A DNA stretch of 64,000 bases, taken from assembly GCF_036924645.1 (NCBI RefSeq), contig NZ_JAZHRX010000001.1, positions 2,046,001-2,110,000 of the forward strand. The letters are read 5' to 3'. The notes under the pieces were generated by a model, which saw only the letters and a program-made list of their open reading frames with translations, made no database searches and was not told where the DNA came from. Position numbers and translations under genes: made by a program. Below, piece after piece: positions 47,895 to 56,814 of this stretch. How positions within the stretch are numbered: position 1 is the stretch's first letter; each line of letters starts with the position of its first letter. The stretch is from Bradyrhizobium sp. AZCC 2176. Lineage in GTDB: Bacteria; Pseudomonadota; Alphaproteobacteria; Rhizobiales; Xanthobacteraceae.

Positions 47895-50366
47895 ATGGAC
47901 GAGGTCAAGGACAGAGTAAACTTCCTGCGCGAAGGCCTGTTCGCCAAATACGTCGTCGCGCTGGTCGGCCTCGTCGTGTTCGTGCTGGCGGTCAACGGCG
48001 CGATGGAAATCTGGATCACCTACCGCGGCATCAGGAGCTCGCTCAACGACGGCATGAGCGAGAAGGCGGAGGCGACCGCCAAGCGGATCCAGCAATCCTT
48101 GTCCGACCTCGAGCGGCAGATCTCCTGGGTGACGCGCGCCAGCGCCACCAAGATCACCGAAGCCGCAACGCTGGAGCAGCACCGCGAAGACTATGCGCAA
48201 CTGCTGCGCCAGGTGCCGCAAGTCAGCCAGCTCTCGTTCCTCAACGCCCAGGGCCGCGAGCAACTCCGCCACACCCGCCAGACCGTCACGCTCGGCAGCG
48301 ACGCCGATTTTTCCCGCGATGTCAGGTTCATCGAGACCGTCAGGCGCGGCACCAGCTTTGCGCCGGCCTACTTCCGCGACCAGCGGCCGTTGATGTCGAT
48401 CACGCTGCCGCATGCCGATGGCAGCGTCACCGTGGCCGAGATCGACCTCGGCTTCCTGGCCGACTTTTTTGACGATGCGCAGGTCGGCAAGTTGGCGTAC
48501 GCCTATGTCATCGATCCCAAGGGCGAGGTGCTGGCGAGCTCCGCGAAGGGCCCTGAAACCGGCAAGACTCTCTCGGCGCTGCCGCAGGTCGCCGCCGTCA
48601 TCGCGCCCGGCGGCAAGGCGCCGGCGTCCGGCACTGATATTCGCGGCGATGCGGTGCTGACGACGGCCGCCAGGGTGCCGAAGCTCGGCTGGCATGTATT
48701 CTTCGAACAGCCGACCGCGCAGGCGCTGACGCCGATCCGGGATCAACTGGTGCGGATCGCGCTTTTGATCGCGCTCGGCCTCGTGGTCGCGCTCATCGCC
48801 GGCACCATCATGGCCCGCCGCATGCTGGTGCCGATCACGGCGCTGCAGGCCGGCGCCAGGCGTCTCGGCGCCGGCGATTTCGGCCACCGTATCGAGGTGA
48901 AGACATCCGACGAGCTGGAGGAGCTGGCCAACCAGTTCAACGGCATGGCGGGCCAGCTCGCCGCGACCTATTCCGACCTCGAAGACAAGGTGAACGAGCG
49001 GACGCGGGATCTGGCGCAATCGATCAACGAACTCAAGGTGCTCGAGGAAGTCGGCCGCGCGGTCGCCTCCTCGCTCGATCTCAATGCGGTGCTGCCGACC
49101 GTCGCCGCGCGTGCGCTGGAGATCACGCATGCCGACGCGGTGCTGATCTATGGCTATGACGCCGGCAATTACCAGTTCAGCCTCGCCGAATCCATCGGCA
49201 TCGACAAGGCGGCCGAAGGCGTCCACCGCGCCATCGACGCCGACAACTCCCCGCTCGGCGAGGCCGCAACGCAGGGCGAGCCGATCACGATTCCCGATCT
49301 CGACGCCACGCCGGCGCATCCGCTGCGCGATCTCGCCGTCGAGGCCGGCTTTCATTCGGTGCTGGTGGTGCCGCTGGTCGACCAGACCGGCATTCTGGGA
49401 TCGCTGGTGGTGCTGCGGCGGAACGCCGGCGAATTTTCACCGAACCTGACCGGGCTGATGAAGACGTTTGCGCACCAGGCGGTGCTGGCGATGCGCAATG
49501 CGCGGCTGTTCACCGAAGTCGACTACAAGAGCCGCGAACTCGAGACTGCGCACTCCACGGTGCGCCAGCAGGCCGACAAGCTGCAGGAACAGACCGACCA
49601 ACTCAAGGATTGGAACCGCTCGCTGGAGGAGCGCGTGGAAACCCAGCTCGGCGAGATCGAGCGCATCCGCAGGCTGGAGCGCTTCCTCGCGCCGCAGGTG
49701 GCACAACTGATCGCCTCTTCCGACGGCCATGAAGGCCTGCTCGACAGCCACCGCCGCGAAGTCACCGTCGTGTTCTGCGACCTGCGCGGTTTTACGAGTT
49801 TCACCGAGACCACCGAGCCGGAAGAGGCGATGAACGTGCTGCGCGAATATCACGCCGCGCTGGGCGAATTGATCTTCAAGTACGAAGGCACGCTCGACCG
49901 CTATGCCGGCGACGGCGTGATGATCCTGTTCAACGCGCCGATCCAGTTCGAAGATCACACCGCGCGCGCCGTCCGCATGGCGGTGGAGATGCGCGACACC
50001 ATCGGGCAACTCACCGAAAAATGGCGCAACCGCGGCCACAATCTCGGCTTTGGCATCGGCATCGCGCTCGGCTACGCCACGCTCGGCCAGATCGGCTTCG
50101 AGCAGCGGCTGGAATACGCCGCGATCGGCAGCGTCACCAACCTTGCGTCCAGGCTGTGCGACGAGGCCAAGGCCAACCAGATCGTGGTGTCGAGGCGCGT
50201 CTACGGCATGGTCGAACAGTGGGTGGAAGGACGGCCGATCGACGATTTGAATCTGAAGGGGTTCAATCATCCTATCCTGGCGGCGGAGATTTTGGCGTGG
50301 CGCGAGGCGGTCGACAATGTGGTGGATGCGGCTGCAGCGGCGGCACGAAGGAAGAAGATGCAGTAG
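47895..50366 (+). CDS. Class III adenylate/guanylate cyclase with sensor, HAMP and GAF domains
   Basis: An 823-residue membrane sensor. In order: helix 1 (about 20-40), a periplasmic double-Cache-like sensor (to about 280), helix 2 (LLIALGLVVALIAGTIMA, about 288-306), HAMP (to about 365), GAF (about 390-530), a coiled coil and the cyclase domain (about 615-790). The metal-binding Asp residues are in VFCDLRGFTSF and YAGDGVMILFN; the Asn/Arg of catalysis are in GSVTNLASRL. All are present. Whether ATP or GTP is used is not certain. ATG 47895 has GAGGGT upstream; longer readings start at 47754 or 47817. Confidence 0.92.
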   Translation: MDEVKDRVNFLREGLFAKYVVALVGLVVFVLAVNGAMEIWITYRGIRSSLNDGMSEKAEATAKRIQQSLSDLERQISWVTRASATKITEAATLEQHREDYAQLLRQVPQVSQLSFLNAQGREQLRHTRQTVTLGSDADFSRDVRFIETVRRGTSFAPAYFRDQRPLMSITLPHADGSVTVAEIDLGFLADFFDDAQVGKLAYAYVIDPKGEVLASSAKGPETGKTLSALPQVAAVIAPGGKAPASGTDIRGDAVLTTAARVPKLGWHVFFEQPTAQALTPIRDQLVRIALLIALGLVVALIAGTIMARRMLVPITALQAGARRLGAGDFGHRIEVKTSDELEELANQFNGMAGQLAATYSDLEDKVNERTRDLAQSINELKVLEEVGRAVASSLDLNAVLPTVAARALEITHADAVLIYGYDAGNYQFSLAESIGIDKAAEGVHRAIDADNSPLGEAATQGEPITIPDLDATPAHPLRDLAVEAGFHSVLVVPLVDQTGILGSLVVLRRNAGEFSPNLTGLMKTFAHQAVLAMRNARLFTEVDYKSRELETAHSTVRQQADKLQEQTDQLKDWNRSLEERVETQLGEIERIRRLERFLAPQVAQLIASSDGHEGLLDSHRREVTVVFCDLRGFTSFTETTEPEEAMNVLREYHAALGELIFKYEGTLDRYAGDGVMILFNAPIQFEDHTARAVRMAVEMRDTIGQLTEKWRNRGHNLGFGIGIALGYATLGQIGFEQRLEYAAIGSVTNLASRLCDEAKANQIVVSRRVYGMVEQWVEGRPIDDLNLKGFNHPILAAEILAWREAVDNVVDAAAAAARRKKMQ

Positions 50367-50370
50367 TTTC

Positions 50371-50415
50371 TGTCGTCCCTGCCTCCGTGCGCAATTGCGC
50401 ACTAGGCAGGGACGA
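50371..50415. repeat. Palindromic element with core GTGCGCAATTGCGCAC
   Basis: Outer arms GTCGTCCCTGCC and GGCAGGGACGAC enclose the perfect 16-bp palindrome at 50386-50401, also seen at 17537-17552. It follows the cyclase stop by 4 nt and may terminate its transcript. Confidence 0.85.
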
Positions 50416-50427
50416 CGCGGAGTGTTA

Positions 50428-51013
50428 GGCGCGCGCTCGCTCTGCATTTCAAACAGCAGCAAATCTCCCGCGGCGCCACGCGCCCGAGGATTTGCAATTT
50501 CGTTTCGCCCTCGAAAAGCGAGAGGGCGCAGGGAAAGCCGGGTGCCCTCAGCACCCGCGATCGTGCGCACAAAATGCACACGGGTGACCGCAAGGTGCGC
50601 CGGAACACCCGGCCTTCCCTGCGCAATGGTGTTACGGCTTATAGCGCGCTCTTCCCGGCGACGAATTCCTCTTGCCACCGTCGCTGACGGATTGGCGATC
50701 CGCCGAAGCCCGGTTGGGCCCGACAAATCTCCATCAGCTTGACACCAGCCACGGGTGCCAGAACCACACGCCTTTGCCGTCCGCGGCTTCCTCTGCCAAA
50801 ACGCCTCGACCGGCTCATGTGCTGCCGATCGAAATCCTGGCGAAGGCGTTTAAGCGCCGGTCGTCTGCGCGCCGGCCGATCGCTCACAAGCCGAAGCCCG
50901 CCCTGCGACCCCTTGCGCGCCCGACGCTGCCGCGTCCATCGCATCCCGCACCCAACGTCCGTGACGATCGCGATACGCCCCTCTCATGGGTGCGGGATGC
51001 GCGGAGTTGTAAG
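50428..51013. repeat. Long noncoding region resembling a dispersed Bradyrhizobiaceae repeat
   Basis: About 590 bp without a credible gene. From memory, the stretch around GGTGACCGCAAGGTGCGCCG and TTACGGCTTATAGCGCGCTC occurs in many copies in Bradyrhizobium and Rhodopseudomonas genomes. It shows mixed short palindromes (CGAAAAGCGAGAGGGCG, GTGCGCACAAAATGCACACG) and ends before GGTGATTTGGATCAATC. I could not verify copy number here. Confidence 0.5.
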
Positions 51014-51169
51014 GGTGATTTGGATCAATCGGGAAGCGAATTATTTTCGAGGGCGAGACTGGACGGGGCAAATCACGTTGAAACCGTTGGAAAAATTTGC
51101 TCGACAGCGCAAGCGCCGCTGCAACCGTTGCGGCCGACAGACAACAAGCGGCGACGCCGTACCCGCCGG

Positions 51170-51436
51170 TCAGTGCCAACCGGGCTGCTGCATTCGCGCG
51201 CGGGTCTGCGCCAGTTCTTCGAGACTGTTATCGATCTGCTCGCGGTACATGCCGATATCCTCGAGATGGCGATCGTCGAGCATGCGCAGGGCCTCACGCG
51301 CGGCGTGACGCTCGTGGCGCGCGATCACCGCTGCGAGGAAGCGGTTGATGTGACGGCGCAGGCGCGCCAGCCAAACCGCGGTGCGCCAGGCAAATGGCCT
51401 GGTGGCGGAGGTCGGAATGGTGGTCAGCATAGTCAT
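51170..51436 (-). CDS. DUF1127 small protein
   Basis: An 88-residue basic protein. The C-terminal part LRMLDDRHLEDIGMYREQID is the DUF1127 signature (L...L.D..L.DIG..R..I). Small DUF1127 proteins act in phosphate, stress and RNA-linked regulation in other alphaproteobacteria. The start ATG 51436 has only a weak purine stretch upstream; ATG 51430 is an alternative. Confidence 0.85.
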   Translation of the reverse strand: MTMLTTIPTSATRPFAWRTAVWLARLRRHINRFLAAVIARHERHAAREALRMLDDRHLEDIGMYREQIDNSLEELAQTRARMQQPGWH

Positions 51437-51651
51437 GGCTATTTCTTTCAAACAGTAGCCGGAATCCGGTGAGCTTGCCGGGTCCCCTTTTCTATCGAAG
51501 GCCTGCTGCCAGCATAGTGTTAGCAGCGTTCGGCGCGCACGCCTAAAGGCGCGACGAGCACCGGGCACGGCTGGATCGAGGATCCAAACGCGGAAACGAT
51601 GAGCCGCACCGCCGGCAGGGCCAGCCCGCCGCCGATGCAAGGCGAGGCTCG

Positions 51652-51879
51652 TCAGGCCACCTTTCGGCCGGCCGCGAGATCCTTGACGGCTTCGGTGGTC
51701 AGCGGCTGGCCGCCGACGCCCCAATCGCCGCTCGCGACCTCGGAAATCTTGACCCAGGTAACGCCGCGCATGTTCTCGCCTTCGATCGACACCATGGCGT
51801 CCGTGAGCTTCCGGATCATCTGGCTCTTCTGCTCGGAACTGAACACGTTCTCGATGACGTGAACCTCTATCAATGGCAT
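51652..51879 (-). CDS. Tautomerase-family protein (4-oxalocrotonate tautomerase-like)
   Basis: A 75-residue protein beginning Met-Pro; removal of Met exposes the catalytic Pro1 of the tautomerase superfamily. The conserved pattern PLIEVHVIENVFSSEQKSQM and the later WVKISEV fit the 4-OT/MSAD-like short class, which form hexamers. The true substrate is unknown. It lies upstream of the DUF1127 gene on the same strand, but 215 nt away. Confidence 0.88.
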   Translation of the reverse strand: MPLIEVHVIENVFSSEQKSQMIRKLTDAMVSIEGENMRGVTWVKISEVASGDWGVGGQPLTTEAVKDLAAGRKVA

Positions 51880-52003
51880 GCAGTTCTCCTTGATGCTTTC
51901 CTCGCAAAACCGAGGGCAGCGTCAACATGCCTGTGACAGCGGACCGAGACTTTGAGACAGCTATGATTTGCGGTCCAGACCCGCTTGAGATGTCGCCGCG
52001 CAG

Positions 52004-53584
52004 CTATTGCAGGCCGGCGCGCTGAAACCCCTCCAGATAATGCGCCTTGTCCGCCTCGTGCTCGAACGGCAGTCCGCTGGCGAGCCAGGCGAGCGAGATG
52101 TTGGGCTGGGCGCGGCGGAGGCCGTCGAGGGCTGCCTTGGCGGCATCGCGGCCGCCGGCCATGCCGAGGGAGGCGGTCAGCACGCGGTGGGCGCCGACAA
52201 AGTCGGCGCGCTGCCGCAGCGCTTCACGCGACAGGCGGATCGCCTCCGCGTAATTTTTGCCGACATACTGGCAATAGGCGGCGACGCCGCAATAGATCGC
52301 GGCAAAGGGATCGCGCGGTGAGAGTTTCAGCGCCTCGCGCGCGGCGCGATCGCCGTCCTCCCAGCGCCCGCGATAGGACAGCGCGACGCCATAGAGGCCG
52401 CGCGCGGGCGAAAAATTCGGATTGAGCCGCAACGCGAGCTCGAATTCGGCGATGCAATCATCGAAGCGCCGGTTGAACAGATAGACGCTGGCCAGCGCAT
52501 AGTGCGCCCACGCATCCTCGCTGTCGGCCCGGATCGCCGCCAGCGCCGCGCGCTCCGCTGTCGGCACGGCGCTCGACATTTCCTGCCAGCCCATATGGGC
52601 AGAGAACATGTGGCAGGCAGCCAGCAGGCTGAGCGCCTGGCCGTAGGAAGGATCGACACTGATCGCCTTTTCCAGAAGCGCCTGCGCGACCAGATTGTCC
52701 TGCCGCGTGACGCGCCAATAGTGCGACAGCGCGCGCATCACCAGGTCCCACGCATCCATGTTGTCAGGCGTCTTGCGCCGGGCCCGGAAATCCTCCGCCG
52801 CATAGAGTTGCGGCTCGATCGCCGCGACGACGGCCTGGGTGATTTCGTCCTGCACCGCGAACACGTCGGCGAGATCGCGGTCGTAACGCTCCGCCCAGAG
52901 GTGACTGCCGGTGGCCACATCGACGAGCTGGGCCGTGATGCGCACATGGTCGCCGTCCTTGCGCACGCTGCCCTCGACGACGTAGCCGACACCGAGCTCC
53001 TCGCCGATCTGCTGGTGATGGACGGATTTTCCCCGGTAGCTGAACGAGGAATTCCGCGCGATCACATAGAACCAGCGCAGCTTCGACAGCGCGGTGATGA
53101 TGTCCTCGCTGATGCCTTCCGAAAAATATTCCTGCTCCGGCTCGCCGCTAAGATTGACAAACGGTAGCACCGCGATCGCGGTGCGATCGAGCACCGGGAG
53201 CTGCGGGTGCAACGGTTCGCCGGTGAGGTCGAGCGGCTGGGGCGCACCGGCGCGCACTGCGCCGCCGTTCGCGGCTTTCGGCTGCACGTCGCCGACGAAG
53301 CGAAAGCCTTTTCGCGCCAGGGTGCGGATCATGATCTGATCCTTGCCGCTGTCGCCGACCGCCTTGCGCGCGGCGTTGATCCGGCTCGTCAACGTGGATT
53401 CGGAGACAATGCGGCCATCCCACACCGTCTCGATCAGATCGTCCTTGGTGACGACATGGTCGCGGTTTTCGATCAGGTGAACCAAGAGATCGAACACCTG
53501 CGGCTCGACCGCCACGCTCTCGCCGCCGCGGGTCAGCTCGCGAAGGTCGACATCAAGCACATGGTTGGAAAAATGAAATTGCAC
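52004..53584 (-). CDS. Winged-helix regulator with TolB-like and TPR domains
   Basis: A 526-residue protein. The N-terminal OmpR/CadC-type winged helix covers about residues 1-100 (VFDLLVHLIENRDHVVTKDD, SRINAARKAVGDSG). A TolB-N-like part follows (IAVLPFVNLSGEPEQEYFSEG), then TPR-like repeats from about residue 270. There is no membrane helix, so it is a cytoplasmic regulator. It is divergent from a methyltransferase gene, with a CRP-type site between them. Confidence 0.87.
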   Translation of the reverse strand: MQFHFSNHVLDVDLRELTRGGESVAVEPQVFDLLVHLIENRDHVVTKDDLIETVWDGRIVSESTLTSRINAARKAVGDSGKDQIMIRTLARKGFRFVGDVQPKAANGGAVRAGAPQPLDLTGEPLHPQLPVLDRTAIAVLPFVNLSGEPEQEYFSEGISEDIITALSKLRWFYVIARNSSFSYRGKSVHHQQIGEELGVGYVVEGSVRKDGDHVRITAQLVDVATGSHLWAERYDRDLADVFAVQDEITQAVVAAIEPQLYAAEDFRARRKTPDNMDAWDLVMRALSHYWRVTRQDNLVAQALLEKAISVDPSYGQALSLLAACHMFSAHMGWQEMSSAVPTAERAALAAIRADSEDAWAHYALASVYLFNRRFDDCIAEFELALRLNPNFSPARGLYGVALSYRGRWEDGDRAAREALKLSPRDPFAAIYCGVAAYCQYVGKNYAEAIRLSREALRQRADFVGAHRVLTASLGMAGGRDAAKAALDGLRRAQPNISLAWLASGLPFEHEADKAHYLEGFQRAGLQ

Positions 53585-53692
53585 GGCTTCATCCCGGTTA
53601 GAACATCATAAGTCTTTTCAGACCGGCAGGTAATTTCCGGTCACTTTCGTCCCGCACGCGAGGAAGGTAGAGCGAATTTACCTTCGCGAATG

Positions 53693-53708
53693 TGTGCGAA
53701 ATCTCACA
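53693..53708. promoter_or_regulatory. CRP-type palindrome (9/10)
   Basis: TGTGC-GAAATC-TCACA differs from the consensus at one base. It is 109 nt upstream of the winged-helix/TPR regulator and 142 nt upstream of the methyltransferase. Confidence 0.5.
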
Positions 53709-53849
53709 GAAAAAGAAATCTCACTGAAAAATCAGGATGGTCTCAAGGCAAAATCAGCCCGGCATCACAGTCTTTAGGTCCTGACAGGGCCATGTTTGGT
53801 TCATCGCGGCCCCTTCCGTGGCCGCATGATCCCGATCAAGGAGACCCCG

Positions 53850-54725
53850 ATGACCGGCCAGACCGCGACCGCAGCGACCCAGATCCAAGCCGATTCTGCC
53901 CAAACCAATTCTGCCCAACCTGCTCCCGACCTTGCCGCCCTCAAGACGCGTCAACAGGCCGCATGGTCGTCGGGCGATTACGCCATTGTCGGCGCGACGC
54001 TGCAGATCGTCGGCGAGGAACTCTGCGAGGCGCTCGATCTCAAGGCCGGCTCGAAGGTGCTCGATGTCGCCGCCGGCAACGGCATGGCGAGCCTCGCCGC
54101 GGCACGGCGGTGGTGCGACGTCACCTCGACCGACTACGTGCCGGCGTTGCTGGAGCGCGGCCGGGCGCGCGCCGCCGCTGAAGGCATGGCAATCGAATTC
54201 AGGGAAGCCGACGCGGAAAACCTGCCGTTCGACGACAACAGGTTTGACACCGTGCTCTCCACCTTCGGCGTCATGTTCACGCCGAACCAGGACCGCGCGG
54301 CGGCCGAGCTGATGCGGGTCTGCAAGCCCAAGGGCAAGATCGGCCTGGCGAACTGGACACCGGACGGTTTTATCGGACAGGTCTTCAAGACGCTCGGCAA
54401 ATATCTGCCGCCGCCCGCCGGGACCAAATCGCCGGCGCTGTGGGGAACGAGCGCGCGGCTGACCGAAATGTTCGACGCTGACGCACGCTCGATCAGGGCG
54501 GAATCGCGCCTGTTCAAGTTTCGCTATCGCTCGCCAGCGCACTTCCTCGACATCTTCAAGACGTACTACGGCCCGGTGCTGAAAGCGTTCGCAGCCCTCG
54601 AGCCCGCGAAACAGGAAGAGTTGCATAACGATCTGCATGCCCTGATCGTTCGCATGAACCGCTCCGGCGACGGCACGATGGTCGTGCCCAGCGAGTATCT
54701 CGAGGTCGTCATCACCAAGCGGTGA
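53850..54725 (+). CDS. Class I SAM-dependent methyltransferase
   Basis: A 291-residue protein. SAM motif I is VLDVAAGNGMASLAAA (near residue 73), and FREADAENLPFDDNRFDTVL gives motifs II and III. The closest look is to the UbiE/methyltransferase-11 type. The N-terminal 35 residues are Ala/Gln-rich. ATG 53850 has AAGGAGACCCCG upstream; ATG 53826 is an alternative. The substrate is unknown. Confidence 0.88.
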   Translation: MTGQTATAATQIQADSAQTNSAQPAPDLAALKTRQQAAWSSGDYAIVGATLQIVGEELCEALDLKAGSKVLDVAAGNGMASLAAARRWCDVTSTDYVPALLERGRARAAAEGMAIEFREADAENLPFDDNRFDTVLSTFGVMFTPNQDRAAAELMRVCKPKGKIGLANWTPDGFIGQVFKTLGKYLPPPAGTKSPALWGTSARLTEMFDADARSIRAESRLFKFRYRSPAHFLDIFKTYYGPVLKAFAALEPAKQEELHNDLHALIVRMNRSGDGTMVVPSEYLEVVITKR

Positions 54726-54899
54726 AGCCGAACGCCGGCAAGATCGGCGGAGCCATTGGCGTGGCTCCGCTGGTGGCGGGTGCGCGGGCCTGACGCTGAT
54801 CGAGCCGATGCTGCGGGCGGAGGGGTGACATTCTTGGCGCTTGGCTTTCCCGTCGGCCTTCTGGTATCGGTTAAGACCGAAACCGGGAACAAAACGCAG

Positions 54900-55796
54900 A
54901 TGACCACCTTCCGCGCGCGCGGCCTTTCACTGACGCTGCCCCCCCTGATTGCCGTCGGCATGATCTGCTTTTCCAGCCACCCCCTGCTCGCCGCCGACGA
55001 TGAAGCCCCGGCGAAGGGCGCCGCCGTCACCGTGCTCAAAGCCGCAAAGTCCTGCTTCGCCAATATCGTCGAGGTCTCCGGCACCGTCATTCCGCGCGAG
55101 GAGAACCAGGTGCGCCCCGAACGGATGGGCCTGAAAGTGGCCGAGGTGATGGTGGATGCGGGCGACAGCGTTACCGCAGGCCAGGTGCTGGCGAAGCTGA
55201 GCCTGCCCGAGGGCGGGCAGATCACGGTGCAGGCGCCGGTGGGCGGGGTGATCTCGGCCTCCACCGCGTCGGTCGGTGCGATGGCCTCGGGCAAGGGCGA
55301 GGCGCTATTCTCGATCATCGCGCGCGGCGAGTTCGACCTGGTCGGCATGGTGCCGACGCGCGACATCCAGAAGCTTCAGGTCAACCAGACCGCGCGGATC
55401 AAGGTGATCGGCGCCGGCGAGGTCGATGGAAAAGTGCGGCGGCTGTCGACCACGGTCGAGCCGAACAGCCAGCTCGCGCAGGTGTTCGTCGGCGTCACCA
55501 CCAACCGGCGGCTCCTGGTCAATTCCAGCGGCCGCGCGCAGATCAAGACCGGGCAGAGCTGCGGCGTCTCGGTGCCGCTCACCGCGATCCTCTACGGCTC
55601 CGCCGGCACCGTGGTGCAGGTGGTGCGGCGCGCGCGCGTCGAAACCCGGCGGGTGGAGACCGGGCTGATGGCGGCCGGCCAGGTCGAGATCACCTCGGGC
55701 CTGCAGGAAGGCGACATCGTGGTGGCGCGCGCCGGTGCGCTGCTGCGCGAAGGCGATCCGGTGCGGCCGGTGACCGCGAGCGCGGATGTGAAATAG
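54900..55796 (+). CDS. Orphan efflux adaptor (HlyD/RND type)
   Basis: A 298-residue exported protein with a signal peptide ending near PLLAADDE. It contains the adaptor hairpin/lipoyl region (VRPERMGLKVAEVMVDAGDS, ITVQAPVGGVISASTASVG) and a beta-barrel (EFDLVGMVPTRDIQKLQVNQ). It is similar in layout to the adaptor at 40352-41275. No permease lies next to it, so it may serve that pump or another. The start is not certain: ATG 54900 lacks a strong site and an upstream GTG is possible. Confidence 0.83.
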   Translation: MTTFRARGLSLTLPPLIAVGMICFSSHPLLAADDEAPAKGAAVTVLKAAKSCFANIVEVSGTVIPREENQVRPERMGLKVAEVMVDAGDSVTAGQVLAKLSLPEGGQITVQAPVGGVISASTASVGAMASGKGEALFSIIARGEFDLVGMVPTRDIQKLQVNQTARIKVIGAGEVDGKVRRLSTTVEPNSQLAQVFVGVTTNRRLLVNSSGRAQIKTGQSCGVSVPLTAILYGSAGTVVQVVRRARVETRRVETGLMAAGQVEITSGLQEGDIVVARAGALLREGDPVRPVTASADVK

Positions 55797-55802
55797 GTAT
55801 CG

Positions 55803-55968
55803 CCGTCATGCCCGGGCAGAAGCGCGAAGCGCGTCTTCGCGCTAGATGTCCCGGGCATCCACGTTCTACACTTCGGCGGATGCAAAGACGTGGATGGCCG
55901 GGACAAGCCCGGCCATGACGAAGAGAGCGATGTCTTGATGATGCGCGGGTCAAGCCCGCGCATGACAG
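55803..55968. repeat. Cluster of intergenic inverted repeats
   Basis: GTCATGCCCGGGC...GCCCGGGAC-type units, then CGTGGATGGCCGGGACAAGC and CCGGCCATGACG, then ATGCGCGGGTCAAGCCCGCGCATGAC. These resemble the element at 47641-47727. They separate the convergent adaptor and caspase-like genes. Confidence 0.8.
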
Positions 55969-55974
55969 CCTGAA

Positions 55975-56814
55975 TTACCCGCCGATGCGGACGTCTTCCA
56001 GCAGGGACGACGACACCTGCGGCACCTGCTCGCCGTCGGAGGCGCGGGAGACGGAGATGCGGGTCTTGTTGAAGGCGCTGGCTGCGCCGGACTGCGAATT
56101 CAAATTGTTGAGCAGCTCGGTCACCAGCACGCTGTACTGGCCCTTGCCGTCATCGGCGACCTTGCCCGGGGTCGCCGAGGTCAGGATCAGCGCGTTCTCC
56201 GGCGCCGAGATCGGGGCGAGGCCATGGGAGTAGGAACGGAAGCGGCGCTCATAGGGGTTACGGCGGGAGGCGTCGACGACGACGAGCTTGGCCTTGGCGC
56301 CCTTTTCGGTCATCGCGTCCAGCACCTGTTCGATCGAGACGCCGTCGCGGCGGACGTCAGCTTCCTTCCAGATCGCGGCATCGACCGGAATCATGAAGCT
56401 CTCGCGGCCTACCTGCACGCCATAACCGCCGAAGAACAGCATCGCCACGGTGTCCTGCTTGATCTTGGCCTTGAGCCGGACGATGGCGCGGGCCATGTCG
56501 TCCTTGGTGGCGTCCTCGACCACGTCGACGTCAAAACCCTTGGCGCGCAAGGCGGCGGTGAGGCCGCGGGCATCGTTGATGGGCTGGGCGAGCGGGGCTG
56601 AGGCATCCGGGTAATGGCCGTTGCCGATCACGAGCGCAACCCGGCTGGCAGACGTGCCGATCGAGCCGGTCTGTTCGGTTCCGATCGCCTTGGCGGCGTC
56701 GAGCGAGCGCTTGTTCAACGCCGCATGGGCGCCGATAGCCAGCGACACCAGGCCGACAAACGCAACGGCAATGGTGAGGCTGCGGCGGGAGATGCGGAGC
56801 TGACCGAGGTTCAT
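55975..56814 (-). CDS. Caspase-fold protein lacking the catalytic dyad (second copy)
   Basis: A 279-residue protein with an N-terminal hydrophobic anchor or signal (TIAVAFVGLVSLAIGAHA) and one caspase p20-like domain. The His position is Tyr (FFGGYGVQ, residue 131) and the Cys position is Ser (VVVDASRRNP, residue 183). The 52-residue spacing and the flanks (MIPVDAAIWKEADVRRDG, RRNPYERRFRSYSHGLAP) match the copy at 37901-39364 closely, but TPR repeats are absent. It is likely an inactive, membrane- or periplasm-located protein. ATG 56814 has GGATGG upstream. Confidence 0.88.
   Translation of the reverse strand: MNLGQLRISRRSLTIAVAFVGLVSLAIGAHAALNKRSLDAAKAIGTEQTGSIGTSASRVALVIGNGHYPDASAPLAQPINDARGLTAALRAKGFDVDVVEDATKDDMARAIVRLKAKIKQDTVAMLFFGGYGVQVGRESFMIPVDAAIWKEADVRRDGVSIEQVLDAMTEKGAKAKLVVVDASRRNPYERRFRSYSHGLAPISAPENALILTSATPGKVADDGKGQYSVLVTELLNNLNSQSGAASAFNKTRISVSRASDGEQVPQVSSSLLEDVRIGG

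Noticed and set aside
45428..48019. An 863-codon open frame on the minus strand
   Set aside because: It lies antisense to AsmA and the cyclase start, has His/Arg/Gly-rich low-complexity composition and no domain. It is a by-product of high GC3 in the real genes.
51015..51028. FixK-like box GTGAT-TTGG-ATCAA (9/10)
   Set aside because: No gene starts in a suitable position on either side; it is probably part of the long repeat or chance.
50672..51472. Overlapping open frames in the region between the cyclase and DUF1127
   Set aside because: Composition is irregular, no start site or motif is convincing, and the region looks like a dispersed noncoding repeat.
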